A stretch of 64,000 nt of DNA, taken from positions 1 through 64,000 of the forward strand of contig NZ_LXLV01000004.1 of NCBI RefSeq assembly GCF_001757995.1, in the 5' to 3' direction. Positions 18,992 to 28,802 of the stretch are shown here, piece by piece. The stretch's first letter is position 1. Each line of letters starts with the position of its first letter. The notes under the pieces were generated by a model. It saw only the letters and a program-made list of their open reading frames with translations, searched no databases and had not been told where the DNA came from. Both the position numbers and the translations under genes were made by a program. Source of the stretch: Bacillus mycoides. GTDB taxonomy: Bacteria > Bacillota > Bacilli > Bacillales > Bacillaceae_G.

Positions 18992-20428
18992 TTGAAAAAA
19001 AGAAAGATAGCAGTTGTCATTGTAGCATATACAGTGTTGCTCGCGACTTCTATATATACATACAAAGAGCAACTAGATCATCCTGTTATGAGTGATGTAG
19101 GAAAGTTGCTTCCAACGAAAATTAAACGTGTTGAAAATGCTGAGGATGAAAGTTCATTAAAAAAGTTAGTGCAAGATGCAAATGTTTCTGGAGAGAAGAT
19201 TTCTATTGCAGGTATGCAACATAGCCAAGGTGGGCAGACGTATTATCCGAACGGCACGATGCTTGATATGAAAGGATATAATGAAGTATTAGAGTTTGAT
19301 CCGGAGAAAAAGAGGATTAGGGTACAAAGCGGTGTCACATGGAATGACATTCAAAAGAAAATCAATCCATATGGTCTTGCAGTTCAAGTGATGCAATCTC
19401 AAAATATTTTTACTGTTGGTGGTTCATTAAGTGTAAATGTACATGGGCGTGATATTCGTCATGAAGCATTAATTGATACAGTAGAGTCGTTCAGATTGTT
19501 AATGGCAGATGGTACTATGCGTAATGTAAGTAGAGAAGAAAATGCTGACCTGTTTCCGTATGTAATTGGGGGATACGGATTGTTTGGTGTAATTTTAGAT
19601 GTGACGCTAAAGTTAACTAATGATGAATTATATGAAACGCATACGAGGGTACTAGATTATAAGGAATATTCTTCGTATTTTAAGGAGAAGGTGAAGAAGG
19701 CTGAGAATATACGTATGCATTTAGCACGTATTTCTGTAGCACCAAATTCGTTCTTAAAAGAAATGTATGTGACGGATTATGTATTGGCGGAAGATCAACA
19801 GAAGCTGGGAGAATACAGTGAATTAAAGGAAGAAAATATTATAGCCGCACCGAAGTTTTTACTTGGATTATCGCGTTATAGTGATTGGGGAAAGAATGCA
19901 TTTTGGGATATACAAAGAAGTTATTTTGAACGTACAGATGGTAAGTATGAAACTCGAAATAATGTAATGAGATCTGATAGTGCTTTTATGGAATACGATA
20001 ATCCAAACTTGACCGAAGTTTTACAAGAGTACTTTGTACCGATAGATGATTTTGCAGAGTATATGGATGATTTACGAAGTGTTTTAAATGAAGAGGAATT
20101 AAACCTTCTTAACATTACAATCCGCTATGTAGAAAAGAATGAGAATGCGGTGCTATCTTATGCGAAAGATGATATGTTTGCGCTTGTGCTTCTAATTAAT
20201 CAAGGGCGTTCTGAAGATGAAATAAAGAAAACAAAAGTGGTTATTCAGAAGATGATAGATGTTACTTTAAAGCATAATGGAAGTTATTATTTACCGTATT
20301 ATTCTTATCCGGAAAAGGAGCAACTAAAGAAAGCATATCCTCGTATAGAAGAATTCCTTCAGAAGAAGAAGGAAGTAGATCCAGAGGAAAGGTTTGTGAA
20401 TTTATTTTATAAGGAGTATAGCAAATGA
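18992..20428 (+). CDS. FAD-binding oxidoreductase, membrane-anchored
   Basis: A 478-aa flavoprotein of the PCMH (FAD_binding_4) type. One N-terminal membrane segment (about 6-22) is followed by the FAD domain with GMQHSQGGQ, the FDPEKKRIRVQSGVTW segment and VGGSLSVNVHGRD. The start chosen is a TTG at 18992 preceded by GGAAAGGAGAG; an ATG at 18956 is in frame but poorly placed. Its 3' end overlaps the next gene in an ATGA, so it forms an operon with a small MFS-like protein. The substrate is unknown. Confidence 0.85.
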   Translation: MKKRKIAVVIVAYTVLLATSIYTYKEQLDHPVMSDVGKLLPTKIKRVENAEDESSLKKLVQDANVSGEKISIAGMQHSQGGQTYYPNGTMLDMKGYNEVLEFDPEKKRIRVQSGVTWNDIQKKINPYGLAVQVMQSQNIFTVGGSLSVNVHGRDIRHEALIDTVESFRLLMADGTMRNVSREENADLFPYVIGGYGLFGVILDVTLKLTNDELYETHTRVLDYKEYSSYFKEKVKKAENIRMHLARISVAPNSFLKEMYVTDYVLAEDQQKLGEYSELKEENIIAAPKFLLGLSRYSDWGKNAFWDIQRSYFERTDGKYETRNNVMRSDSAFMEYDNPNLTEVLQEYFVPIDDFAEYMDDLRSVLNEEELNLLNITIRYVEKNENAVLSYAKDDMFALVLLINQGRSEDEIKKTKVVIQKMIDVTLKHNGSYYLPYYSYPEKEQLKKAYPRIEEFLQKKKEVDPEERFVNLFYKEYSK

Positions 20429-20958
20429 CATATAGAAGATTTGTGGCCTCACAAAGCATTATTATGATGGCGGGTAGTATGGTATTTCCTTTTTATATAC
20501 TATTGCTCCGGAATGTTGGAAATAGTTTCTCGCAGTTCGGTTGGGCATACGGCTTATTTGCTTTAACTTCAGCTCTAGTATATCCGTTAGTTGGGAGAAT
20601 TTCTGACAGAGTGGGAGATAGAAAGCTATTAATTGTATACGCTTGGTCTATGGCTATATTAATGCTTTGTTTTCCTATTGCAACAGAGGTTTGGCATGTA
20701 TATATTCTTCAAATTTTAATGGGAGTTTTAGGGGCCGTGCAGCGTAATACCGAGAAGACGTCGTTAGCGCGAAAGGTTGCGCAGGAAAGAGCTGGTTATG
20801 AGATTGGAAAATATCATGTGTGGACATCAATTGGAGGCGCAGTAGCGATTATTGTAACGGGATATTTAGTAGATTTCTTTACGATTGGTACGATTTTTTA
20901 TATTGCATCTATCTTATATGTAGTAAGTGGAGTTGTATTAAGTAGTAAAAAAATATAA
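20425..20958 (+). CDS. Short MFS-type transporter
   Basis: A 177-aa protein with about six membrane helices and the MFS loop motif GRISDRVGDRK between helices 2 and 3. It corresponds to one half of a 12-helix MFS transporter. It starts in an ATGA overlap with the oxidoreductase gene. A half-size MFS could work as a dimer or be a truncated relic; the clean RBS-coupled start and stop suggest it is translated. Confidence 0.75.
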   Translation: MTYRRFVASQSIIMMAGSMVFPFYILLLRNVGNSFSQFGWAYGLFALTSALVYPLVGRISDRVGDRKLLIVYAWSMAILMLCFPIATEVWHVYILQILMGVLGAVQRNTEKTSLARKVAQERAGYEIGKYHVWTSIGGAVAIIVTGYLVDFFTIGTIFYIASILYVVSGVVLSSKKI

Positions 20959-21036
20959 TCATTCCTATTTTTACCTGAATACCCTTTGTTTGTTATACTA
21001 AAGGGGAAAACAAAAGAAAAGGGGACATTGCCTTTG

Positions 21037-22755
21037 ATGAAATTTATAGTTTTAGCTATTCTCACTTTGTTTTTGATTCCATGGACTAGAAGCGGTAATA
21101 AAATTCGCGCGGTGGATAAAGGAGGAAATGAGAAAGTTGTAAAGGGTAAGAAATCATCTATTTTAGTTATTCCTGTTTTATTTTGGATAGGTATTGCAAT
21201 CTATGAATATTTTTGGCTAATTGATGATCGAGCAGATTCTATTCTTACTCATTATTCTGTTGCAGTAGCGATTTTAATTGGGCTTGTTTTATTTTCACAA
21301 GAGCAGGTAGGGAAATTAGAAGGTACGTTAAAAGGACTTCTAATGTTTGTTTTACTCGCAAGTTACGGCTATTTTGGTTATTTGCACGATATAGTAATCT
21401 CGCAAAAGAAATATGATTCGGTCGTGAAGGTAGAGAAAGATATTTCAGAGCCATTTACTGAAAATGATCAACCGTTTACAGTTCCGCCTAAAACAGCGGA
21501 AAATAAAATGAAAAAGGTATTTGGTGATATTCCGAAAGTAGCTTATTTTGAGCTAGGGGAATTAACGCCACAAATGGTAAATGGTGAAGCCTTGTATGTA
21601 GCACCAATAGAAGTTTCGGGATTTTTTAAAGCACGTAAAGCGGAAACAATTCCAGGTTACGTAACAATGTCAGGTACAAATCCTGATGCGGAAGCGAAAT
21701 TACATCTTGGATATAAAATGAAGTATGTACCAAGCATGTTTTTCGGTAATAAATTAGAACGTGTCGTTCGAAAAGCAGAGCCAGATTTAGTTTTTAAAGG
21801 GAAACCAAAATTTGAAGTTGATGATAAAGGAAAACCGTATTATACAATGACATACGGTGAGTTTATTTCAGGAAGATCAGGGTTTGAAGTAGAAGGCGTT
21901 GTCGTTGTTGATGCACAAACAGGTGATGTGAAACGATATGATAAAGGGAATGCACCTAAATTCATTGATGGTGTATTAAATCATGAAACAGCATCTACGT
22001 TAAATACGTACTTCGGAAAATATATTCACGGATTTTGGAATACGAAATTCTCACAAACTGACATGAAGATTCCGACTGAGTGGGGGACGAAGGAAGGCGT
22101 TACGCCAATCTTCGGAAAGGATGGTAAACTGTATTACTTTACAGATTTCACCTCTCCGAAAGAAGGCGTAGATTCTGCCCTCGGCTACTCATTAGTTGAT
22201 GCACGTACAGGAAAGTTGTATTACTACAACGGAAAAGAAGTGAAGGGAATTATGGACGGTTCGGCTGCTACGGAAGTAGTGGATAATTCCTTTAAGAGAG
22301 AGAAATGGCATGGAACAATGCCGGTTATTTATAACGTATATGGTAAACCTTCTTGGATTGTACCGGTTATTGATGACGGGGGATTAGTACGTGCTCATAC
22401 TGTCATATATGCTTCTAATGCAAAAGTGTTTGCAACAGGTTCAACGCAAAAAGAAGCGCTTGAGAATTATAAAAATGCGCTGAGCGGAAGTGGTGATTCA
22501 TTTAGACCGACTTCAAATGGGAAAGAAGCGCAAAAAGAAGGTACTGTACAACGTGTGTATAAAGAAAAATCAGGTGAAAATACGATTGTGTACGTACTAT
22601 TAGAAAACGAGCAAAAAGTATTCATGGTACCGGCGAAGAAATTCCCGTATGCAATGTTTACAGAAGTAGGAGATCCAATTCAAATCACATATTTAGACAC
22701 AGGAGAAATGATGGCATCTGTATCTAAATTTACAAATAGCAATTTAAAAAAGTAA
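21037..22755 (+). CDS. Conserved membrane protein of unknown function
   Basis: About 572 aa. Four N-terminal membrane segments fall within the first 130 residues. A long, probably extracellular region follows, with repeated domains: GFFKARKAETIPGYVTMSG, GFEVEGVVVVDAQTGD and ALGYSLVDARTGKLYYYNG. The second and third look like PepSY-type VDAxTG turns. The start is ATG 21037, or the adjacent TTG at 21034, behind AAAAGGGGA. Not recognised further. It is separate from the preceding MFS gene by 78 bp and ends with its own terminator. Confidence 0.75.
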   Translation: MKFIVLAILTLFLIPWTRSGNKIRAVDKGGNEKVVKGKKSSILVIPVLFWIGIAIYEYFWLIDDRADSILTHYSVAVAILIGLVLFSQEQVGKLEGTLKGLLMFVLLASYGYFGYLHDIVISQKKYDSVVKVEKDISEPFTENDQPFTVPPKTAENKMKKVFGDIPKVAYFELGELTPQMVNGEALYVAPIEVSGFFKARKAETIPGYVTMSGTNPDAEAKLHLGYKMKYVPSMFFGNKLERVVRKAEPDLVFKGKPKFEVDDKGKPYYTMTYGEFISGRSGFEVEGVVVVDAQTGDVKRYDKGNAPKFIDGVLNHETASTLNTYFGKYIHGFWNTKFSQTDMKIPTEWGTKEGVTPIFGKDGKLYYFTDFTSPKEGVDSALGYSLVDARTGKLYYYNGKEVKGIMDGSAATEVVDNSFKREKWHGTMPVIYNVYGKPSWIVPVIDDGGLVRAHTVIYASNAKVFATGSTQKEALENYKNALSGSGDSFRPTSNGKEAQKEGTVQRVYKEKSGENTIVYVLLENEQKVFMVPAKKFPYAMFTEVGDPIQITYLDTGEMMASVSKFTNSNLKK

Positions 22756-22783
22756 AGCGATAGAGATTCTATCGCTTTTTTTT
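22754..22783 (+). terminator. Terminator
   Basis: AAGCGATAGA / TCTATCGCTT hairpin plus T8, starting at the stop codon. Confidence 0.9.
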
Positions 22784-22873
22784 ACATTATTAAACAGGAA
22801 AATACGGTATACTTGACGTATGTTTATGTTGTAACTATAATTGTTACGATTGAGAAGTTATATGAAAGGGTGA

Positions 22874-24133
22874 ATGGAAAAAGTGAATGGAGTTAATCAC
22901 GAAGTATATAAACCTGTAAAGACAAACAGGTTATGGATGATTCTTGTATTAGGGACACTTACGGCAATTGGGCCATTATCTATTGATATGTATTTGCCTT
23001 CTTTACCAAAGTTAACGGATGATTTACAAACGGGTGCATCCCTTGCGCAGCTTACATTAACTGCTTGTCTGCTTGGGCTTTCAGTAGGACAGTTATTTGT
23101 TGGTTCAATTAGTGACATTTACGGAAGGCGCAAACCTCTTATTATCGCTCTTATTATTTATGTTGCTTCTTCTTTACTTTGCGCTGTTGCACCATCTATT
23201 TGGAGTTTAGTGCTTTTACGTTTCTTACAAGGTGCTTCAGGATCTGCTGGTATTGTTATATCACGTGCAATGGTACGTGATATGTATTCAGGTTCTGAAA
23301 TGACGAAGTTTTTCTCATTACTTATGTTAGTAAACGGAGCAGCACCTATTTTGGCACCGATTATCGGGGGACAATTATTACAGTTCACATCATGGCGCGG
23401 CGTTTTTATCGTTCTTGGAGCAATTAGTGTATTCATGTTAATATCAGCTACTTTCGTATTACGTGAAACATTACCTCCTGAGGAAAGAGAAACAGGTGGT
23501 TTGTCAGGGACATTGGCGACGTACGGAAAACTGTTAAAGGATCGTTTGTTTATGGGATATGCATTGTCACAAGGGCTAGTAACGGCGGCAATGTTTGCAT
23601 ACATTTCGGGCTCACCATTTGTGTTGCAGAACATATACGGAGCATCACCACAGCAATTTAGTTTATTCTTTGCGATTAACGGTATCGGTATTATTATTGC
23701 TAGTCAAGTTACGGGCCGTTTAGCGGGGAAGGTGAATGAGAAAACTTTATTCGTTTCCGGTATTATTATTGCAGCTGTTGGTGGTTTATCTTTACTACTA
23801 ACAATCGTACTAGGAATAGGTTTAATTGGTGTTTTATGTTCGTTATTCCTTGTTGTATCAAGTGTTGGGGTTGTATCAACAACTGGGTTCTCATTAGCGA
23901 TGAGAAATCAGAAACAAGCTGCAGGAACAGCATCAGCTTTATTAGGCTTATTACAGTTCATTTCAGGAGCACTTGTTGCACCGTTAGTAGGTATTGGTGG
24001 AAGCAACACAGCATTACCGATGGGGGTTGTGATAGCTCTTTGTGAAATTGGTGCTGTATTATGTTATCTATTTATGGCCAGAAGAAGTGAGAAGCAGTTT
24101 GAACTGCAACAAAAACAAAATTTAGAGGCTTAA
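22874..24133 (+). CDS. Bcr/CflA-family multidrug efflux MFS transporter
   Basis: A 419-aa 12-helix proton-driven exporter of the DHA1 (Bcr/CflA) group. It has the GPLSIDMYLPSLP start of helix 1, SDIYGRRKPL loop motif A, and the RFLQGASGSAGIVISRAMVRD motif C region. Substrates are likely small drugs such as bicyclomycin-type compounds or sulfonamides. Start ATG behind GAAAGGGTG. It stands alone. Confidence 0.9.
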   Translation: MEKVNGVNHEVYKPVKTNRLWMILVLGTLTAIGPLSIDMYLPSLPKLTDDLQTGASLAQLTLTACLLGLSVGQLFVGSISDIYGRRKPLIIALIIYVASSLLCAVAPSIWSLVLLRFLQGASGSAGIVISRAMVRDMYSGSEMTKFFSLLMLVNGAAPILAPIIGGQLLQFTSWRGVFIVLGAISVFMLISATFVLRETLPPEERETGGLSGTLATYGKLLKDRLFMGYALSQGLVTAAMFAYISGSPFVLQNIYGASPQQFSLFFAINGIGIIIASQVTGRLAGKVNEKTLFVSGIIIAAVGGLSLLLTIVLGIGLIGVLCSLFLVVSSVGVVSTTGFSLAMRNQKQAAGTASALLGLLQFISGALVAPLVGIGGSNTALPMGVVIALCEIGAVLCYLFMARRSEKQFELQQKQNLEA

Positions 24134-24134
24134 T

Positions 24135-24179
24135 AAAAAAGAGCTGATTCAAACATTTCTTTGAATCAGCTCTTTTTTT
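24135..24179. terminator. Bidirectional terminator
   Basis: AAAAAGAGCTGATTCAAA / TTTGAATCAGCTCTTTTT hairpin between converging genes. It overlaps the stop of the 24166-24612 gene. Confidence 0.92.
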
Positions 24180-24612
24180 CATTTCTTTGAAATAACTCAT
24201 ACATATTATTCATGATCGCATCGTATAAGAAAGCAAGTTTATCCCATACCCAGCGGTTACTATCGACCTCTTTCTCTCCGCAGTCAATAATATCAGTATG
24301 ATCTGTAATTCTATATGCCCTCTCAACGATAATAGGAGCAATCTTCGGTATACGTGGAATTTCTTTTAAAGCATCTGCAAAGTTTCCGATATAAACATGA
24401 CCGATAATTTCGATTGTTAATGATTTATCAGAAATATTTAGCACAGTATGAAATTGATTTGTATGTTGTTGTTTTAAATATTGGGCTAACTGAAATGGAG
24501 CATGCTTCTTTTTTAATACACGGCGAAGGCTCTCTGTATTTTCAATATGGAGTGATTTTTCGCGAATAAGGACACGAATATCTTCTCCCATAAAAGGTAT
24601 TGTATTGTACAT
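24166..24612 (-). CDS. Conserved hypothetical protein
   Basis: A 148-aa soluble protein, not recognised. No signal peptide or membrane segment is seen. It contains an HIENTESLRRVLKKKHAPFQ stretch and ends with a helical NNMYELFQRNEKKS tail. RBS AAGGAGAATC before the ATG. It converges on the MFS exporter gene. Confidence 0.7.
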   Translation of the reverse strand: MYNTIPFMGEDIRVLIREKSLHIENTESLRRVLKKKHAPFQLAQYLKQQHTNQFHTVLNISDKSLTIEIIGHVYIGNFADALKEIPRIPKIAPIIVERAYRITDHTDIIDCGEKEVDSNRWVWDKLAFLYDAIMNNMYELFQRNEKKS

Positions 24613-24888
24613 AGATGATTCTCCTTAAAAACTTAACTACGCTTGCGTTATGCATATGTAAGTCTAGCATGGTTTGTTCTCTACGTGTGCTTACAGTTTT
24701 GTAAGGTGGCATAGTAAAGGAGTGCAAAAGTTACTTGAATAAAGTGACGATACTGTGACAAAAATGTTGGTATACATATTAAGGAATCATCTTAAGTGCA
24801 AAATTTAGGATGTTCTCGGTATAATAAAACAAGTGGAGATAAGAAAAACTGTAATTCGTAGTAGATGTAGATAAAAGGAGAATAAGAG

Positions 24889-25392
24889 ATGAAGAAGGTT
24901 TTCGGTATTGCAATGCTTGGGGGTATGCTCCTTCTAGCGGGATGTAATGGAAATAAAGAAGTGAAAGAACCAAAAGAAAAGGTAGAGCAATCTACTGAAC
25001 AAACAGAAGAGATGAAGGTGTATCGCGAGGTACATGAAAAGTATGATGCGAAGATGAACAAGGAAATTAATAAAGCGTTACAGTTATTTGAAGTGGCAAA
25101 AGAAAAGGGCGGTAAGGAAATAACTAATGCTAAATATAAGGAAGACGTGCAAAATGTAACAACGGGCATGTTAGAAGATATAGATCATATGCGTAAAGAA
25201 ATTCATGTACCGAAGTCGAAAGAACAAGAACATGAATTATATGTTGGTTTCTTAAATGAATCAGAACAAGCGATGAAAAAATTGCAGAAGTTAGCTAAAG
25301 AAGAAGATTCATCGTTGATTCGTGATATAGAAATTAATTTTTCAACAGCATCGACATACTATAAACGTTTTCAAACAGAAACGGAAAAATAA
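24889..25392 (+). CDS. Small lipoprotein
   Basis: A 167-aa lipoprotein with lipobox LLLAGC (Cys about 19) and an otherwise helical, highly charged body (KVYREVHEKYDAKMNKEIN and further coiled-coil-like heptads). RBS AAAGGAGAATAAG. No recognisable domain. The terminator overlaps its stop codon. Confidence 0.8.
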   Translation: MKKVFGIAMLGGMLLLAGCNGNKEVKEPKEKVEQSTEQTEEMKVYREVHEKYDAKMNKEINKALQLFEVAKEKGGKEITNAKYKEDVQNVTTGMLEDIDHMRKEIHVPKSKEQEHELYVGFLNESEQAMKKLQKLAKEEDSSLIRDIEINFSTASTYYKRFQTETEK

Positions 25393-25417
25393 CCTTGCGC
25401 ATGCAAGGTTATTTTTT
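25387..25417 (+). terminator. Terminator
   Basis: AATAACCTTGC / GCAAGGTTATT with a T-run. Confidence 0.9.
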
Positions 25418-25429
25418 CTTCTTACCATC

Positions 25430-25627
25430 TCAGTCTTCATCTTCGCATACTAATACTTTTTGCTCTTCGTGAAATTCGGAAATAGTTTGTCCGGTAATAT
25501 TATCGAAGCGGGTATAAAGTGAAAGACTGTAATTTCGACAACTAACGCCATTGAAAACTGATTTTTCTAAATATATCCAATTTGATTGACTTTTCATTTT
25601 TTCAGAATTATAATTCAAAATATACAA
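25430..25627 (-). CDS. Possible small protein or gene fragment
   Basis: An open frame of up to 65 codons on the minus strand with a protein-like C-terminus (ISEFHEEQKVLVCEDED). The only ATG (residue 11) has no convincing RBS, and a TTG start at 25627 is equally weak. It may be a remnant. Little can be said about function. Confidence 0.25.
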   Translation of the reverse strand: MYILNYNSEKMKSQSNWIYLEKSVFNGVSCRNYSLSLYTRFDNITGQTISEFHEEQKVLVCEDED

Positions 25628-25655
25628 TTTGAACCAAATAATAATATAGCAATTT

Positions 25656-25814
25656 ACTTATCCAGAGAGGTAGAGGGACTGGCCCTATGACACCTCAGCA
25701 GCGGGTTCTGTAATAGAACACCGTGCTAATTCCAGCAAGCAAGTCTTGCAAGATAAGTGATGGGCATAGTTTTATTAAGCCTTGATCTTATTTTTTAAGA
25801 TCAAGGCTTTTTGT
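25656..25814 (+). ncRNA. SAM-I (S-box) riboswitch of the opp operon
   Basis: The P1 strands ACTTATC and GATAAGT enclose AGAGGTAGAGGGACTGGCCC, a short CAGCAGCGGGTT P3, and CGTGCTAATTCCAGCA. The terminator GCCTTGATCTTA / TAAGATCAAGGC with T5 sits at about 25779-25814. It links expression of the downstream peptide ABC transporter to low SAM (methionine limitation). Confidence 0.95.
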
Positions 25815-25895
25815 GTTTTAAGAAGAGGAAAGGGAGTAATGGGAAAGATACGTTAACAAAACAAAGTAAATTTATGTGTTTAGGAGGTTATTGAA

Positions 25896-26813
25896 GTGTA
25901 TGTTGTTAAAAAACTATCAGTTATGGTGTTTACACTATGGATTATTACAACAGTAACATTTTTGATTATGCACATTATTCCGGGGGATCCATTTTCATCG
26001 GATGCAAAGATCTTTCCGGCGGAAGTTGTGCAGAATATGAGAGCGAAGTATCACCTTGATGAACCGTTATGGAATCAATATGTTGCTTATTTAGACGGTG
26101 TAGTTCATTTTGATTTTGGTGAATCCGTTCAATCGACGGGGCAAGGCGTATCAGAAATTATAACGACAGGATTTGGTCCATCAGCAGTTATTGGTCTACA
26201 AGCACTTGTTATTTCATTGTTAGTCGGGATTGCTGCAGGTACATTTGCAGCTCTCTATCACGGGAGAGTAATTGATTATGGTGTGAGTTTACTTGCGATT
26301 CTCGGCATATCTATTCCAAGTTTTATTTTAGCGCCACTATTTATACAAGTATTTGCTATACAATTTGAACTTTTACCAGTAGCGTCTTGGGGTACATTCG
26401 AACATACGGTATTGCCATCCTTTGCATTAGCATTAGGGCCAATCGCGGTTATTACAAGGTTTGTACGCTCTAATATGATTGAAGTTTTGCAGAGTGATTA
26501 TATTAAATTAGCAAGAGCGAAAGGTATACCAATTAAGAAGATTATTATAAGGCATGCCCTTCGAAATGCAATTGTTCCAGTGCTTACATTTGTTGGGCCG
26601 TTAATGGCTGGGCTTTTAACAGGGACGTTCATTATTGAAAAGATTTTTGCAATTCCTGGTCTCGGAAAATATTTTGTAGATAGTATTTTTAACCGGGATT
26701 ATCCGGTCATTATGGGAACAACAATTTTCTATAGTGCCTTATTAATTTCTTGTATTTTGATTACAGATATTATTCACCGTATTGTTGATCCGCGTATTCG
26801 TTCTATTACATAA
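25896..26813 (+). CDS. Oligopeptide ABC transporter permease OppB-type
   Basis: A 305-aa permease with six membrane helices and the DppB/OppB features: N-terminal KKLSVMVFTLWIITTVTFL, the HIIPGDPF segment, and the EAA loop DYIKLARAKGIPIKKIIIRH. Start codon GTG (25896) with AGGAGGTT. First structural gene behind the S-box, followed by oppC-, oppD-, oppF- and oppA-type genes. The substrate is probably methionine-containing or methionine-related peptides, inferred from the riboswitch. Confidence 0.9.
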   Translation: MYVVKKLSVMVFTLWIITTVTFLIMHIIPGDPFSSDAKIFPAEVVQNMRAKYHLDEPLWNQYVAYLDGVVHFDFGESVQSTGQGVSEIITTGFGPSAVIGLQALVISLLVGIAAGTFAALYHGRVIDYGVSLLAILGISIPSFILAPLFIQVFAIQFELLPVASWGTFEHTVLPSFALALGPIAVITRFVRSNMIEVLQSDYIKLARAKGIPIKKIIIRHALRNAIVPVLTFVGPLMAGLLTGTFIIEKIFAIPGLGKYFVDSIFNRDYPVIMGTTIFYSALLISCILITDIIHRIVDPRIRSIT

Positions 26814-26830
26814 GGAGGGGGGATATTTAA

Positions 26831-27835
26831 ATGGGAGCTTATGAAATCAATAAACAGCTATTAACGAATGAAGAGAAAAAAGAATTAACGATAAATAAAG
26901 AACAGCAAACGATTAGCCGAAAAAAAGAAGTGTTTCGTAAGTTTGTATCAAATCCAATCGCAGTTCTAGGAACGGTGACATTATTACTCATTATTATTTT
27001 TTCTCTTATCGGTGAAAGTTTAACTCCTTTTACCGCGAGTGAACAAGTAAAAGAGGCGACAAATTTACCTCCTAGTAGTGAGCATTGGTTTGGAACGGAT
27101 GATTTAGGTCGGGATATTTGGGCACGTACTTGGGCTGGTGGGAAAATTTCATTAGTAGTTGGATTAGTAGCGGCCGTTCTTGATATAGGACTTGGTGTAC
27201 TGATCGGAGGATTTAGTGGATATGTGAGAGGGCGTAATCGCCTTGGAACGTTAATTGATGAGTGGATTGTACGAGGGATTGAAGTATTATACGGTATTCC
27301 ATATTTATTAATTGTTATTTTACTACTAATCATTATGAAACCAGGACTTTTTACAATTATTATTGCTCTTGCATTAACAGGTTGGATTGGTATGGCACGT
27401 CTCGTTAGGGCGCAAGTCTTATCTTTAAAGCAAAGAGAATTTGTTATTGCAGCAGAGCGATTAGGTACATCGCATATGAAGATTATATACGGACATATCA
27501 TTCCGAACTTAACAGGCATTATTATTGTCAATTTATCATTTACAATTCCAGCAGCTATTTTCTCAGAATCATTTTTAAGCTTTATCGGACTCGGGGTTCA
27601 ATCACCAGCAGCGAGCTGGGGGACGATGACAAATGATGCGCTCGGGACATTATTAAGCGGGGAATGGTGGCAACTCTTCTTTCCATCGCTGATGATTGCG
27701 CTCATCATGTTCGCATTTAATGCAATTGGTGATGGTTTGCAAGATGCAATTGATCCAAAAATCGTAAAACGGAATCGAAAGGAGAAAAAACATGGGACAG
27801 CTCTTATCTTTAGAAAACGTAACGTTGGCCGTTGA
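26831..27835 (+). CDS. Oligopeptide ABC transporter permease OppC-type
   Basis: A 334-aa permease. The N-terminal OppC_N region has the FGTDDLGRDIWAR motif typical of DppC/OppC. The EAA loop (AAERLGTSHMKIIYGHIIPN) and C-terminal helices follow. RBS AAGGAGGGGG. Its 3' end overlaps the next gene by 44 nt. Confidence 0.9.
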   Translation: MGAYEINKQLLTNEEKKELTINKEQQTISRKKEVFRKFVSNPIAVLGTVTLLLIIIFSLIGESLTPFTASEQVKEATNLPPSSEHWFGTDDLGRDIWARTWAGGKISLVVGLVAAVLDIGLGVLIGGFSGYVRGRNRLGTLIDEWIVRGIEVLYGIPYLLIVILLLIIMKPGLFTIIIALALTGWIGMARLVRAQVLSLKQREFVIAAERLGTSHMKIIYGHIIPNLTGIIIVNLSFTIPAAIFSESFLSFIGLGVQSPAASWGTMTNDALGTLLSGEWWQLFFPSLMIALIMFAFNAIGDGLQDAIDPKIVKRNRKEKKHGTALIFRKRNVGR

Positions 27836-28802
27836 AAAAGAGAATAGTAAGCAAGCGATTGTGAAGCATGTTTCCTTTTCTATTAACGAAGCTGAAATCG
27901 TTGCACTTGTAGGAGAAAGTGGTTCAGGAAAAAGTGTTACAGCACAATCCATTGTCGGACTAAATCAAGAGTCGATTCAAATCGATGATGGAAGTATCTC
28001 TTTCCAATCTCAAGGATTAACGAATTTACAAGAATCAGAATGGAATCAAATTCGAGGGAGAGACATTTCGTTTATCTTCCAAGACCCCTTGTCCGCTTTA
28101 AATCCGACGATGAAAGTAGGAAGGCAAATTACAGAAGTAATTTTGCAACATGAGAAAAAGTCGAAAAGAGAAGCAAAAGAAATTGCGATTAATTTATTAA
28201 CAGATTTAGGGATACATGAAGCAGAGAAACGTTTTGAACAGTACCCACATCAATTAAGCGGAGGTATGAGGCAACGTATTTGTTTAGCGATTGCATTTGC
28301 TTGTCATCCAAAGCTCGTTATTGCAGATGAGCCTACAACTGCATTAGATGTAACGATTCAAAAGCAAATTATGGAGTTGCTCAAAGCGAGAAAGGAAAAA
28401 CAAAACACGAGTATTTTATTAATTACACACGATTTGGCGCTTGTACGTGAAGTAGCTGACCGGGTAGTAGTTATGTACGGAGGACGTGTTGTTGAAAAAG
28501 GAACGATACAAGAAGTGATAGGTTCACCTAAGCACCCGTATACGAAAAGTTTATTGCAAGCTATTCCGAATATGGATGATTCCGAAAAGGTACTTAGGGC
28601 CATTGAGGGAACAACGCCATCAATTGAAACGTTAAATAGCTTTGGGTGCCCATTTGTAAATAGGTGCCCAGTAGCAATAAAAGAATGCATTCATCGTTTC
28701 CCTGATAGAACATCATATTCTGGGGAACACAGTTCACATTGTTGGCAACATGTTCTAGAGCATAACGAAGTGAAATCAAAAGAGAAGGTGAATGCCTCAT
28801 GA
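27792..28802 (+). CDS. Oligopeptide ABC transporter ATP-binding protein OppD-type
   Basis: A 336-aa ATPase with Walker A GESGSGKS, signature LSGGM near 155, Walker B VIADEPT, and an H-loop in LLITHD. The C-terminal oligopeptide-binding region contains the cysteine cluster (GCPFVNRCPVAIKEC) seen in OppD/DppD, possibly holding an Fe-S centre. RBS AAAGGAGAAAA inside oppC. Ends in an ATGA overlap with the next ATPase gene. Confidence 0.92.
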   Translation: MGQLLSLENVTLAVEKENSKQAIVKHVSFSINEAEIVALVGESGSGKSVTAQSIVGLNQESIQIDDGSISFQSQGLTNLQESEWNQIRGRDISFIFQDPLSALNPTMKVGRQITEVILQHEKKSKREAKEIAINLLTDLGIHEAEKRFEQYPHQLSGGMRQRICLAIAFACHPKLVIADEPTTALDVTIQKQIMELLKARKEKQNTSILLITHDLALVREVADRVVVMYGGRVVEKGTIQEVIGSPKHPYTKSLLQAIPNMDDSEKVLRAIEGTTPSIETLNSFGCPFVNRCPVAIKECIHRFPDRTSYSGEHSSHCWQHVLEHNEVKSKEKVNAS